Positions 48,104 to 58,033 of a stretch of 64,000 bases of DNA are shown here, piece by piece. Below the pieces are notes generated by a model. It had not been told where the DNA came from. It saw only the letters and a program-made list of their open reading frames with translations, and made no database searches. Each line of letters starts with the position of its first letter. Within the stretch, counting starts at the first letter, position 1. The translations under genes and the position numbers were made by a program. This stretch comes from Billgrantia montanilacus. Lineage in GTDB: Bacteria; Pseudomonadota; Gammaproteobacteria; Pseudomonadales; Halomonadaceae. Location: contig NZ_QPII01000011.1 of assembly GCF_003336675.1 (NCBI RefSeq), positions 1-64,000 on the forward strand, given 5' to 3'.

Positions 48104-49315
48104 ATGCCATCGAACCCACTTGCCCGGGCGTTACTGGGAATCGGAGCCTGTGTCGCCCTGAGCCTTCCCGCCATGGCTGATGACTTGCCGGAGAGCATTC
48201 GCATCGGCTATGCCGTCTCCGATACGGGGCCCTACGCCGGGGGTGCCGGCACCACCATCACCCCAAACTACAAGCTGTGGGTGGAGGAGGTGAACCAGGC
48301 CGGCGGTATCCGCGTGGGGGATCGCCATCTTCCCATCGAGGTGGTGGCCTACGACGACCGCAGCAGCTCCGAGGAGGCGGTTCGCGCCGTCGAGCGGCTG
48401 CTCAACCAGGATGAGGTGCACTTCGTGCTGCCGCCCTGGGGCACGGCGCTCAACCTGGCGGTGGCGCCGGTGCTGCATCGCGCCGGCTATCCGCACCTGG
48501 CGGTAACGGCGGTGTCCGACCGCCAGCAGGATCTGATGGACCGCTGGCCGCGACTCTTCTTCTTCCTCAGCACCTCCAGCCACTACGCCGAGGGCATCGT
48601 GACCATGCTTGAGGAGCTGCGCGAGAGCGGCGAGATCGAAGGCCGGGTGGCCATGGTCAACGTGGCGGATCAGTTCGGCATCGAGCTGGCCAACGCAGCC
48701 CGGGTGCTGCTGCAGGAGGCCGATTTCGATGTCGTCTACAGCCAGTCGTATCCGCCGGGCACCCAGGACATGCAGGGCATCATCAACAGCGCCCGCCAGC
48801 GCGACCCTGAGGCGTTCCTGGCCTTCAGCTACCCGCCTGAAACCATCGCCATCACCGATCAGGCACAGACCCTTGGCTTCAATCCGCCGCTGTTCTACAC
48901 CGCCGTGGGGACGGCGTTCCCGCTGTTCAAGAACCGCTTCGACGACAACGTCGAAGGGGTGCTGGGCATCGGCGGTGTGGATACCGACAGCGAGGTGATG
49001 GTGGATTACATCGAACGCCATACCGACATGACCGGCCAGGCGCCGGACCTTTGGGCCAGTGCGCCGACCTACGCCAGCCTGCAGGTGTTGCAGCAGGCCA
49101 TCGAGCGGGCCAGCAGCCTCGATCACGAGCAGGTTGTGGCCGAGATGGAGAACGGCACCTTCGACACGGTGCTGGGGGAGATCACCCTGGATGGACGCGC
49201 CTACTGGGAAGGGTGGCAGGTCGGCCAGTGGCAGAACGGCGTGTTCCGCGCCATCGGCCCCAGCGACCGCGAAGGCGCGGCGGAGATCGTGCTGCCCAAG
49301 CCCGATTGGCGTTGA
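48104..49315 (+). CDS. Branched-chain-type ABC transporter substrate-binding protein, probably for an aromatic acid
   Basis: Periplasmic binding protein of the LivJ/HAAT family, 403 residues. A signal peptide (MPSNPLARALLGIGACVALSLPAMAD) precedes the mature start SIRIGYAVSDTGPYAGGAG. The fold segments LPIEVVAYDDRSSSEEAVRA and ARQRDPEAFLAFSYPPETIA are visible. The frame opens at 48029, but the ATG at 48104 follows CGGAGCC. It heads a five-gene transporter operon. Its promoter carries a PcaR-type operator and it lies beside a porin gene with the same operator, so protocatechuate or a related aromatic acid is the inferred ligand. Confidence 0.88.
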   Translation: MPSNPLARALLGIGACVALSLPAMADDLPESIRIGYAVSDTGPYAGGAGTTITPNYKLWVEEVNQAGGIRVGDRHLPIEVVAYDDRSSSEEAVRAVERLLNQDEVHFVLPPWGTALNLAVAPVLHRAGYPHLAVTAVSDRQQDLMDRWPRLFFFLSTSSHYAEGIVTMLEELRESGEIEGRVAMVNVADQFGIELANAARVLLQEADFDVVYSQSYPPGTQDMQGIINSARQRDPEAFLAFSYPPETIAITDQAQTLGFNPPLFYTAVGTAFPLFKNRFDDNVEGVLGIGGVDTDSEVMVDYIERHTDMTGQAPDLWASAPTYASLQVLQQAIERASSLDHEQVVAEMENGTFDTVLGEITLDGRAYWEGWQVGQWQNGVFRAIGPSDREGAAEIVLPKPDWR

Positions 49316-49323
49316 GCTAACCC

Positions 49324-49348
49324 AGCGGCAGGCGCCTCGCCTGCCGCT
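49324..49348 (+). other. Intercistronic hairpin after the ABC binding-protein gene
   Basis: AGCGGCAGGCG and CGCCTGCCGCT form a perfect 11-bp stem with loop CCT and no T-tract. It probably protects the binding-protein message, as seen in many such operons. Confidence 0.65.
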
Positions 49349-49374
49349 GCCAGTCTAGAACACAGGGGTAAACC

Positions 49375-50250
49375 ATGGCTTTTCTCGATGCCTTGCTCAA
49401 TGGCCTCACCCTGGGCGGCATGTACGCCCTGGTGGCCATGGGGCTGACGCTGCAGTACGGCGTCGCCAGGATCATGAACCTCTCCTACGGGGAGTTCCTG
49501 ATCGCCGCCGCTTTCTCCGCCTACTGGCTATTCCAGGTGCAGGCGATCAATCCGCTGCTGGCGCTATTGCTGGTGGTGCCGGTGGCGTTCGGCGCCAACT
49601 GGCTGATCTATCAGATCATGCTGCACCCACTGGTGAGGCGCTCGCGGGATCGCGGCGAGCTGGAGGTCAACAGCATTCTGGCCACCTTCGGCCTGCTGTT
49701 CGTGATCCAGGGGCTGGTGCTGCTGATTTTCGGCAGCAATTACTTCAGCTACACCTACATCAGCAACGTATTCATGATTGCCGGCTCACCGATTGCTGCG
49801 GATCGCCTCCTGGCGGTGGGCGTCGCGGTGGTGCTGGGCACGGCACTTTATTTGCTGCTGGTACGCACCCGCCCCGGCACTGCTCTGCGGGCGGTATCCG
49901 TCGACCCCAGGGCGGCGCAGCTGGCCGGTATCGACGTGCGTGCGGCCTCGGCCATGGCATTTGCGCTGGGGGGCGGCATGGTGGCCGCCAGCGGCGTGCT
50001 GGTCAGCATGTTCACTACCTTCAATGCCTCGATGGGGGTCGTCTTCACCATGAAGGCGCTCATCGTGGTGATCATGGGCGGTGCCGGTCATCTGCTGGGG
50101 GCCCTGGCGGCAGGGCTTACCCTGGGCCTGGTGGAGAGTTTCGTGGCGGTGTATGTGGCGCCGGGGCTGACGCTGGCGGCAACCTTCGCGCTGTTTCTGA
50201 TCGTGCTGCTGATACGGCCGACCGGGATGATGGGGAGGGCCGGAGCATGA
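49375..50250 (+). CDS. Branched-chain-type ABC transporter permease, LivH family
   Basis: First inner-membrane permease of the transporter, 291 residues with about eight hydrophobic segments. The N-terminus LDALLNGLTLGGMYALVAMG and LQYGVARIMNLSYGEFLIAA is the LivH hallmark. The coupling region LAGIDVRAASAMAFALGGGM near residue 182 contacts the ATPases. It overlaps the next gene by 4 bp. Confidence 0.93.
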   Translation: MAFLDALLNGLTLGGMYALVAMGLTLQYGVARIMNLSYGEFLIAAAFSAYWLFQVQAINPLLALLLVVPVAFGANWLIYQIMLHPLVRRSRDRGELEVNSILATFGLLFVIQGLVLLIFGSNYFSYTYISNVFMIAGSPIAADRLLAVGVAVVLGTALYLLLVRTRPGTALRAVSVDPRAAQLAGIDVRAASAMAFALGGGMVAASGVLVSMFTTFNASMGVVFTMKALIVVIMGGAGHLLGALAAGLTLGLVESFVAVYVAPGLTLAATFALFLIVLLIRPTGMMGRAGA

Positions 50251-51227
50251 CCATGAATTCACGTTCGACGCTGCTCGGCGCCGTCCTGCTGCTGGCCGGT
50301 GTCGTCGGCCTCGCCCTGCTGCCCGGCTTCGTGGGCGGCTACGGGCTCTCCATGGCTATCAACTTCCTGATGTTCGCCATCCTGGCCACTTCCTGGGCGA
50401 TGTTCTCCGGGCCGAGCGGCTATGTCTCGCTGGCCACCGTAGCCTTCTTCGGTATCGGCGCTTATACCGTGGCGGTACTCGGCGAGCAGCTACCCTGGGG
50501 CGCGGTGCTGCTGCTCGCCGCGGGCATCGCCTTTGTGGTGGCGCTGCTGGTCGGGCTCTCCACGCTGCGCCTGCGCGGAGTCTATTTCGTCATCTTCAGC
50601 TTCGGGCTGGCGGAGCTGATTCGCCAGGTGGTGAACTGGTACGAGTCGACCCAGGCGGGCAGCGTGGGCCGCTATGTGTTCCTCGACATCACCCAGGAGC
50701 AGATCGTCTGGCAGCTCACGGCGGTGCTGGCCCTGCTGTTCATCGTCGGCTGGCTGATCGAGCGTTCCCGGGTCGGTTTTGCGCTGCGCATGATCGGCGA
50801 TGACGAGACGGTGGCGCTGCACTGCGGTGTCAACATCACCCTGATCAAGGTGCTGGTGTTCTCGCTCAGCGCCGCCTTCATGGCGCTGGTGGGCGCCATC
50901 GTGGCGCCTCGCTGGACCTATCTCGACCCGAGCATCGCCTTCAACCCCAACATCTCGTTCCAGGTGCTGATCATGGCGCTGCTGGGCGGCGCCCGACGAC
51001 TCTATGGGCCCCTGCTGGGAGTGATTCCCATGGTGCTGCTGTTTGAGTATCTCTCCTCCAACTTCCCGCATCTGTTCAGCATCCTGCTGGGCATCACCTT
51101 CCTGGCCATCGTCTATATGGTGCCTCACGGTGTGGCGGGCCTGATCGACAGCTATGTGCAGCGCTATCGTGAGCGTTTCCCGGGCCGGCGTGTCGGAAAA
51201 AACCAGCAGAAGGAGAGCGCACTATGA
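50247..51227 (+). CDS. Branched-chain-type ABC transporter permease, LivM family
   Basis: Second permease, 326 residues. The start VGGYGLSMAINFLMFAILAT and FSGPSGYVSLATVAFFGIGA segments are typical of LivM. The EAA-like coupling loop is GFALRMIGDDETVALHCGVN near residue 175. The C-terminal tail is basic (YRERFPGRRVGKNQQ). It overlaps both neighbours by 4 bp. Confidence 0.93.
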   Translation: MTMNSRSTLLGAVLLLAGVVGLALLPGFVGGYGLSMAINFLMFAILATSWAMFSGPSGYVSLATVAFFGIGAYTVAVLGEQLPWGAVLLLAAGIAFVVALLVGLSTLRLRGVYFVIFSFGLAELIRQVVNWYESTQAGSVGRYVFLDITQEQIVWQLTAVLALLFIVGWLIERSRVGFALRMIGDDETVALHCGVNITLIKVLVFSLSAAFMALVGAIVAPRWTYLDPSIAFNPNISFQVLIMALLGGARRLYGPLLGVIPMVLLFEYLSSNFPHLFSILLGITFLAIVYMVPHGVAGLIDSYVQRYRERFPGRRVGKNQQKESAL

Positions 51228-51964
51228 CGACATCGACAGCGCTGCTCTCCGTGTGCGACGTCACGCGCCGCTTCGGTAGCCTGCGGGCGGTGGACGGCTT
51301 GAGCTTCGACATCGCCGAAGGGGAAATCGTCGGGCTGCTGGGGCCCAACGGCTCGGGCAAGACGACCATGATGAACCTGGTATCGGGGGCCTTGAAGCCC
51401 GATGCCGGCACGATTCGCCTGGCGGGTAGCGACATCGCCGGCCTGCCGCCGAACCGCATCGCCCGTCAGGGCATCGCACGGACCTTCCAACTGGTCAGGG
51501 TGCTGCCCTCGATGAATTGCCTGGACAACGTCAAGGCCGGCCTGGGGTTCGGCGCCCAGCCGACCTGGGGGGCAACCGCCGACTCAAAGGCCGAGGGGCT
51601 GCTGGAGCGGGTCGGCATGGCGCACCGCCGCCTGACGCTGGGCAAGGACCTTACCTACATGGATCAGAAGCGCCTCGAGCTGGCTCGGGCGCTGGCGCTG
51701 CAGCCGCGCCTGCTGCTGCTGGACGAGTGGCTGGCGGGGCTCAACCCGTCCGAACTGGTCGAAGCCATTGAGCTGCTGCGCAAGGTTCGCGGAGAAGGCG
51801 TCACCATGGTGATGGTCGAGCATGTCATGGATGCCATTCGATCGCTGTGCGACCGCTGCGTGATCATGAACGCCGGGGCCAAGATCGCCGAGGGCATGCC
51901 GGCAGAGGCCCTGGCCGAGCCGGAAGTGGTCCGTGCCTACCTGGGAGACGATGCCGATGCTTGA
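51224..51964 (+). CDS. Branched-chain-type ABC transporter ATP-binding protein, LivG family
   Basis: First ATPase, 246 residues. The Walker A motif is LLGPNGSGKTTMMNL near residue 40. Walker B is LLLLDEWLAGLNP near 162, where the usual catalytic Glu is present after Asp (DEW). The signature motif is atypical: LGKDLTYMDQKRLELARAL replaces the canonical LSGGQ-type sequence. That divergence is seen in some transporters for aromatic acids and does not by itself mean loss of function. It overlaps livF. Confidence 0.92.
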   Translation: MTTSTALLSVCDVTRRFGSLRAVDGLSFDIAEGEIVGLLGPNGSGKTTMMNLVSGALKPDAGTIRLAGSDIAGLPPNRIARQGIARTFQLVRVLPSMNCLDNVKAGLGFGAQPTWGATADSKAEGLLERVGMAHRRLTLGKDLTYMDQKRLELARALALQPRLLLLDEWLAGLNPSELVEAIELLRKVRGEGVTMVMVEHVMDAIRSLCDRCVIMNAGAKIAEGMPAEALAEPEVVRAYLGDDADA

Positions 51965-52676
51965 ACTACGCAATGTGTCCGCCGCCTACGGGCAGCATCT
52001 CGCGCTCCAGGGTATCGACCTTGAGGTACGCGAGGGAAAAATGGTCGTGATGCTGGGGGCCAATGGGGCCGGCAAGTCGACCCTGCTCTCGGTGATTGCC
52101 GGCCAGGTGCCGGCGCGCCCGGGCAGCGAGGCGAATCTGGCCGGTGTCGACCTGCTGGGGCTGCAACCTCATCAGGTGGTGGAGGCCGGCATCGCCCTGG
52201 TGCCGGAAGGGCGGGGAATTTTTGGCGCCATGACGGTGCGCGAGAACCTGCTGCTGGGCGCCTATCCCAAGCGGGCGAGAGCCGAGGAGCGGCGCAGCCT
52301 GGAGCGCGTGATGACGCTATTCCCCAAGCTCGAGGAGCGTCTGGGCCAGATGGCCGGCACCATGAGCGGTGGTGAACAGCAGATGGTGGCGATCGGTCGT
52401 GCGTTGATGTCGGCGCCCAGGCTGCTGCTGCTCGACGAGCCTTCGCTGGGCCTGTCGCCGTTGATGGCCGGCGAGCTGTTCAAGGCGCTGGAACGGATCC
52501 GCGAGATCGAAGTGAGCGTGCTGTTCGTCGAGCAGAACGCCCGCAAGAGTCTGGCCATTGCCGACCGCGGCTATCTGATCGAGAACGGCACCGTGGTGGG
52601 CGAGGGAACGGCCGAGGCGCTGCGCGCCGATGATGCCGTACAGCAGGCCTATCTCGGGCTTGCCAGGAGCGCCTGA
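51957..52676 (+). CDS. Branched-chain-type ABC transporter ATP-binding protein, LivF family
   Basis: Second ATPase, 239 residues. Walker A is LGANGAGKSTLLSVIAG near residue 34, the signature is MSGGEQQMVAIGRALM near 137, and Walker B is LLLLDEPSLGLSP near 158. I chose the ATG at 51957, since GGGAG lies nine bases before it; the ATG at 51951 is too close. It ends the five-gene transporter operon and is convergent with the porin gene. Confidence 0.93.
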   Translation: MLELRNVSAAYGQHLALQGIDLEVREGKMVVMLGANGAGKSTLLSVIAGQVPARPGSEANLAGVDLLGLQPHQVVEAGIALVPEGRGIFGAMTVRENLLLGAYPKRARAEERRSLERVMTLFPKLEERLGQMAGTMSGGEQQMVAIGRALMSAPRLLLLDEPSLGLSPLMAGELFKALERIREIEVSVLFVEQNARKSLAIADRGYLIENGTVVGEGTAEALRADDAVQQAYLGLARSA

Positions 52677-52710
52677 GCGAGAGGGTAGCAAGAGGGGCGT
52701 TCCCGCGGCT

Positions 52711-52737
52711 CGGCAAGCACAGCGCTTGCCGGGCTTT
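52711..52737 (+). terminator. Weak terminator-like hairpin after livF
   Basis: CGGCAAGC and GCTTGCCG pair around ACAGC, followed by GGCTTTG. The T-run has only three bases. A stronger hairpin for the opposite strand follows 50 bp later. Confidence 0.35.
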
Positions 52738-52779
52738 GTCGTGCCTGCAAAAAGCTTCATCACGCTCGGCTAACGCATG

Positions 52780-52814
52780 AAAAAAGGCCCGGTGGGACTG
52801 CCACCCACCGGGCC
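52780..52814 (-). terminator. Terminator of the porin gene
   Basis: GGCCCGGTGGG and CCCACCGGGCC form a perfect 11-bp stem with a 7-base loop. On the minus strand it is followed by six T. It lies 34 bp after the porin stop. Confidence 0.88.
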
Positions 52815-52848
52815 GAAAGCAAGCTAGTCGGACACAGAACGCGTTACC

Positions 52849-53847
52849 TCAGAAACTGACGCTGATGCCCGCCGCCACGTTGTTGTCGGTGTTGTCGTAG
52901 CGGCCCGCTTCGAGGAAGGCGTAGACGTCCTGGTTGAAGTGGTGACGAACGATGCCGACCAGGACGTCGTTGTCGAGATCGAGGTTCCTGTCGTTCTCGG
53001 CGTAGCCGATGGAGACCGACCAGGCGTCGCTGAGATTGGCCGAGACGTTAACGCCCCAGGCGTCGAAATCGGCGGCGCCGCTGCTGTCCTCGCGATCGTC
53101 GTTGTGCTCGTAGACCCCACCCAGCTGCACCATGCCGAAGTCGTAGCCGAAGCCGAAGGAGGTGCGGTGCAGGTTATCGATGCCCGGGCGGCGTACCTGG
53201 GTATGGCCAAGCCCGAAGTTCAGCGGCCCCTGATCGTAGACCAGGCGCCCCGTCACCACATCGAAATCCTGGTCGTTCTGGGCGTTGGTGGTCAGTACGG
53301 CACCGATGAACTGGAAGCCGCCGAACCGGGGCGTGCCGTAGGAGAGCACGTCGCTGGCCTGCTCGGCCTGGCCGAAGATGGCGTTCTGGCCGGTCTGGCC
53401 ATGGAAGCGGTTGTACTCGAAGACATCGACGTTGCGATAAATCTGCCCCCAGAAACCGGAAGGTACTCGGGGCTGCAGGCCGAACGTACCGTAATCGGTC
53501 ATCAGCAGGACGCGGGCGGTGCGCAGATAGATCTCGCCGTCGTCCTGGCGATGGGCGCCGGGCGTCCAGGTCTGCTCGTCCACGGAATTGATGGCATTGG
53601 CGAAATCGGCCACCAGGTCGTAGCGGATACGCAATCCGTCGTTAACGGTGTAGACGCCTCCCAGGCCGGCCTCGGCCTTGAAGGTCCATAGATCGAGATC
53701 CCGGTCGCGGACGTCGAGCACGCCGCCGGTCACGTTGCCGGAAAAGGTGGGGCCGTTATGTCGCGATTCGGCCAGGGTCTGGGCGGAAACGGCAGCGGCC
53801 AGGGCGAAAGCGAGAGGTGTGAGGGTCAGTCGTTTGAGCATTGTCAT
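52849..53847 (-). CDS. Outer-membrane porin (Gram-negative type)
   Basis: A 332-residue beta-barrel protein with a signal peptide (LTLTPLAFALAAAVSAQTLA). The mature chain alternates short amphipathic strands such as FSGNVTGGVLDV, FGLQPRVPSGFWGQIYR and QLGGVYEHND. It ends in phenylalanine (AAGISVSF), the assembly signal of outer-membrane porins. The ATG at 53847 is used; an ATG at 53841 is also in frame. The promoter carries a PcaR-type palindrome and the 15-mer box shared with the ABC transporter, which suggests passage of aromatic acids through the outer membrane. Confidence 0.88.
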   Translation of the reverse strand: MTMLKRLTLTPLAFALAAAVSAQTLAESRHNGPTFSGNVTGGVLDVRDRDLDLWTFKAEAGLGGVYTVNDGLRIRYDLVADFANAINSVDEQTWTPGAHRQDDGEIYLRTARVLLMTDYGTFGLQPRVPSGFWGQIYRNVDVFEYNRFHGQTGQNAIFGQAEQASDVLSYGTPRFGGFQFIGAVLTTNAQNDQDFDVVTGRLVYDQGPLNFGLGHTQVRRPGIDNLHRTSFGFGYDFGMVQLGGVYEHNDDREDSSGAADFDAWGVNVSANLSDAWSVSIGYAENDRNLDLDNDVLVGIVRHHFNQDVYAFLEAGRYDNTDNNVAAGISVSF

Positions 53848-53903
53848 TGTGTGTTCCCACTGGTGTGCGAGTCGTTGTTGTACGGGCGTGTGAGGCACTC
53901 GTC

Positions 53904-53918
53904 GTTCGCAATACGAAC
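53904..53918. promoter_or_regulatory. PcaR-type operator 4 (porin promoter)
   Basis: GTTCGCAATACGAAC again has GTTCG/CGAAC arms around five bases. It lies 56 bp before the porin start. Read on the minus strand, the flank AATGCGCATTTAT matches the ABC transporter flank closely. Confidence 0.72.
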
Positions 53919-53971
53919 ATAAATGCGCATTACGAAATTCACGCTAGTGGACAGCAGAGACGACAGGCAAC

Positions 53972-53986
53972 CATGCCAAAGTTGTA
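53972..53986 (-). promoter_or_regulatory. Upstream box TACAACTTTGGCATG of the porin promoter
   Basis: Identical to the box at 47974-47988 and placed at the same distance from the PcaR-type palindrome (68 versus 67 bp, first base to first base). The following bases (TG-x-CT-x-TCG) are also partly conserved. Confidence 0.6.
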
Positions 53987-54129
53987 ACGTGGGAATAACA
54001 GCGAGGAGGTCGCGAAAAAAACGCTTCTGTTAAAAGAGGTTAATCCGAAGAATCGCCCTATATCGAAAGTTCATATAGAGCATATAAGCCACTTTTATCG
54101 GGATGCTGATTGCCGGTTTTTCCGGCTTA

Positions 54130-55053
54130 TCATGGCCCGGTTTCTTCGGTGAGGGTGAGATCGAGAGATGCGATGGCTTGCGCAATCGTATTGCAGAACC
54201 AGCGCTGCGCCGGCGAATGGAATGCTTGAGACCGCCAATAAAGGGATATGTCGAAATCGGGCACGTGGAACGGCAATGGATGAATGCATAGCTCCCCATC
54301 GGCGGCGAACTGCCGGGCGATATGGACCGGAACGATGCCGAGCAAATCGCTCTGACGAAGTATCTTGGGCAGTATGAGGAAGTGAGGAACTTCCAGGCTG
54401 ACCTTTCTTTCGATGCCCAGCTCCTGCATCTTCTCTTCCGCCAGGCTGTGCCCCGAGGTGCTGGCCACCACCACATGGCGAGACGAAGTGAAGGTTTCCA
54501 GGTCGAGTGGCCCGGCATGGAAGGCGGAAGGCCGCCCCAGGCAGACGTAGCGATCCTGAGCGATGACATGGCGCTCGATACTCGACGACTTGATCGGCCG
54601 GCTGCAGATCACGGCATTGACCTTGCCATTGATGAGCCATTCGTCGGCGCGGTCGATCCGCAAGGGGATCACTTCAAGCTCCACCTCCGGGGCCTGGGCG
54701 TGCAGATGCTGCAGGATGATGGGCAGGAAGGAGGCCTCGCCCAGGTCGGTCAACGCCAGCCGGAATCTTAGGCGACACTGCTCGGGCGTGAAATGCTGAC
54801 GGCTCTCGATGGTATTTTCCAGCTGCTGCAGCGACTCCTTGAGAGTGGGATAGAGCTGCCGGGCCGTCATGGTCGGTTCCATGGCCTGATGCGTGCGAAT
54901 GAACAGACGGTCATCGAAGAGTTCGCGCAGGCGCGACAGTGCATAGCTCACGGAAGGCTGCGTGACGTGCAGCCGCTCCGCCGTGTGGGTGACGCTACCC
55001 GCCTCGTAAAGGATGACGAATACCCGGATCAGGTTCAGGTCTGGTAACGACAT
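54130..55053 (-). CDS. LysR-family regulator divergent from benzoylformate decarboxylase
   Basis: A 307-residue LysR regulator of the NahR/NodD-like group: LNLIRVFVILYEAGSVTHTAERLHVTQPSVSYALSRLREL at residues 5-44. LFDDRLFIRTHQAMEPTMTA follows, typical of that group. The ATG at 55053 begins MSLPDLNLIRVF; an upstream ATG would add ten residues. It faces mdlC across 168 bp with a 19-bp palindrome. It probably activates the decarboxylase operon in response to a mandelate-type or other aromatic inducer. Confidence 0.9.
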   Translation of the reverse strand: MSLPDLNLIRVFVILYEAGSVTHTAERLHVTQPSVSYALSRLRELFDDRLFIRTHQAMEPTMTARQLYPTLKESLQQLENTIESRQHFTPEQCRLRFRLALTDLGEASFLPIILQHLHAQAPEVELEVIPLRIDRADEWLINGKVNAVICSRPIKSSSIERHVIAQDRYVCLGRPSAFHAGPLDLETFTSSRHVVVASTSGHSLAEEKMQELGIERKVSLEVPHFLILPKILRQSDLLGIVPVHIARQFAADGELCIHPLPFHVPDFDISLYWRSQAFHSPAQRWFCNTIAQAIASLDLTLTEETGP

Positions 55054-55117
55054 GAGCGCTCTCGTTTGTTGGCGTTTTGTCATCGAGGATTATCGGCCAC
55101 CATAACCCGCTCCAGCC

Positions 55118-55136
55118 AAATAGAGAATATCTATTT
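55118..55136. promoter_or_regulatory. Candidate LysR operator before mdlC
   Basis: AAATAGA and TCTATTT are exact complements around GAATA, a 19-bp palindrome of LysR type. It is 86 bp from the mdlC start and 65 bp from the LysR start. Confidence 0.65.
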
Positions 55137-55164
55137 ATCGTAGAAAAAGTATCGATTTGCTTGA

Positions 55165-56802
<1,638 letters not shown>

Positions 56803-56845
56803 GCCCGCATGACTACACCACTACAACGATAAGAGAGGACACGCC

Positions 56846-57871
56846 ATGAAACACGCCATCTCCCGGAGCCTGCTCGCCGCCTGCGCGGCGGGGTTCGTCT
56901 TCAGCGCCCACGCCGATACCCTGCGCATGTCGCACTTCTGGCCGGCCAATTCCGACGTCAACAAGGAGATCTTCGAGGCCTGGGCCAAGCATATCGAGGA
57001 AGCCACCGGCGGCGAGCTGACCGTCGAGAACTACCCCTCCCAGACCCTGAGCCGCTCCGAGCAGGCCTACCAGGGCACGGTGAACGGCATCTCCGACATC
57101 GCCATCACCATGCAGGGTTACACCGCCGGCCGCTTTCCGCTGTCGGAGATCGTCCAGCTGCCGGGCGTTTCCGGCAGCGCTCCCCAGGGTGGTTGCATCC
57201 TGCAGACGCTGTACGACGAGGGCCACATCGCCGACGAGTACGACGATGTGAAGGTGCTCTACCTGTTCACCACCGGGCCCGCCTATCTGCACACCCGGGG
57301 CCATGCGATCGAAACCCCTGACGACCTGCGCGGCCTGCGTATCCGCCGCCCCAGCGACGTGGCCGGCGAGATCCTCGAGCGCCTGGGGGCCAACCCCGTG
57401 GGCATGCCGGCGCCGGACATCTACACCTCGCTGCAGCGAGGCGTGATGGATGGCCTGAGCTTCCCTTGGCAGGCGATGAAGACGTTCGGCATCAACGAGC
57501 TGGCCGATCATCACCTCGAGGTGCCGTATTACACCGGGGTGGCGGTGGCGGTCATGAATCATGCTAGCTACGAGCGCCTTTCGCCGGAGCAGCAGGCCGC
57601 CATCGACGAGGTCAGCGGTATGGCCTGGACTCAACGGGCCGGTGAGGTATATGCGCGGCTGGATGGCGAAGGGCGCGAGGAGGCCCAGGCCCAGGGCGGC
57701 ACCATCAACACGGTGGAAGACCCGCTGAATGATCCGGACTGGTCGGGTCCGCTCAGCGAGGGCACCGAGGCCTATCTGGTTCGCCTGGAAGAGCGCGGCA
57801 TCGACAACGCGCGTGCGGTCTACGAGCGGGCGCTGGAGCTGCGGGACGAGTGCCCCGTGGATCCCAGCTGA
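56846..57871 (+). CDS. TRAP transporter substrate-binding protein (DctP family), no permease adjacent
   Basis: A 341-residue periplasmic receptor with signal MKHAISRSLLAACAAGFVFSAHAD. Mature landmarks are LRMSHFWPANSDVNKEIFEAW, the signature GLRIRRPSDVAGEILERLGA near residue 160 and PAPDIYTSLQRGVMDGLSFPW near 183, which holds the conserved LQRGVxDG. It is 43 bp downstream of mdlC, so the ligand is probably an aromatic 2-oxo or hydroxy acid. Neither a DctQ nor a DctM gene is nearby, so it must share a permease encoded elsewhere or be an orphan. GAGAGGACACGCC precedes the ATG. Confidence 0.88.
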   Translation: MKHAISRSLLAACAAGFVFSAHADTLRMSHFWPANSDVNKEIFEAWAKHIEEATGGELTVENYPSQTLSRSEQAYQGTVNGISDIAITMQGYTAGRFPLSEIVQLPGVSGSAPQGGCILQTLYDEGHIADEYDDVKVLYLFTTGPAYLHTRGHAIETPDDLRGLRIRRPSDVAGEILERLGANPVGMPAPDIYTSLQRGVMDGLSFPWQAMKTFGINELADHHLEVPYYTGVAVAVMNHASYERLSPEQQAAIDEVSGMAWTQRAGEVYARLDGEGREEAQAQGGTINTVEDPLNDPDWSGPLSEGTEAYLVRLEERGIDNARAVYERALELRDECPVDPS

Positions 57872-57909
57872 AAGGCGGTGGAGATCGCTAGCCACGTCGG
57901 CGGGGGTAC

Positions 57910-57919
57910 GACTAAAGTC
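57910..57919. promoter_or_regulatory. GACTAAAGTC box upstream of the aldehyde dehydrogenase
   Basis: The same 10-mer core occurs in tandem at 45414 and 45434. Here it lies 115 bp before the dehydrogenase start and after the stop of the binding-protein gene. This hints that the dehydrogenase has its own promoter. Confidence 0.4.
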
Positions 57920-58033
57920 CAGGCCCCGATACGGGAAAAGTCCAAGCATTCCCGCTGATTTTGCCTTATGCGGCGGCTTCCTTAGGGGAAAATGAGAACA
58001 GCTGATGCCAAAAATAACGCCAAGGAGAGACCC

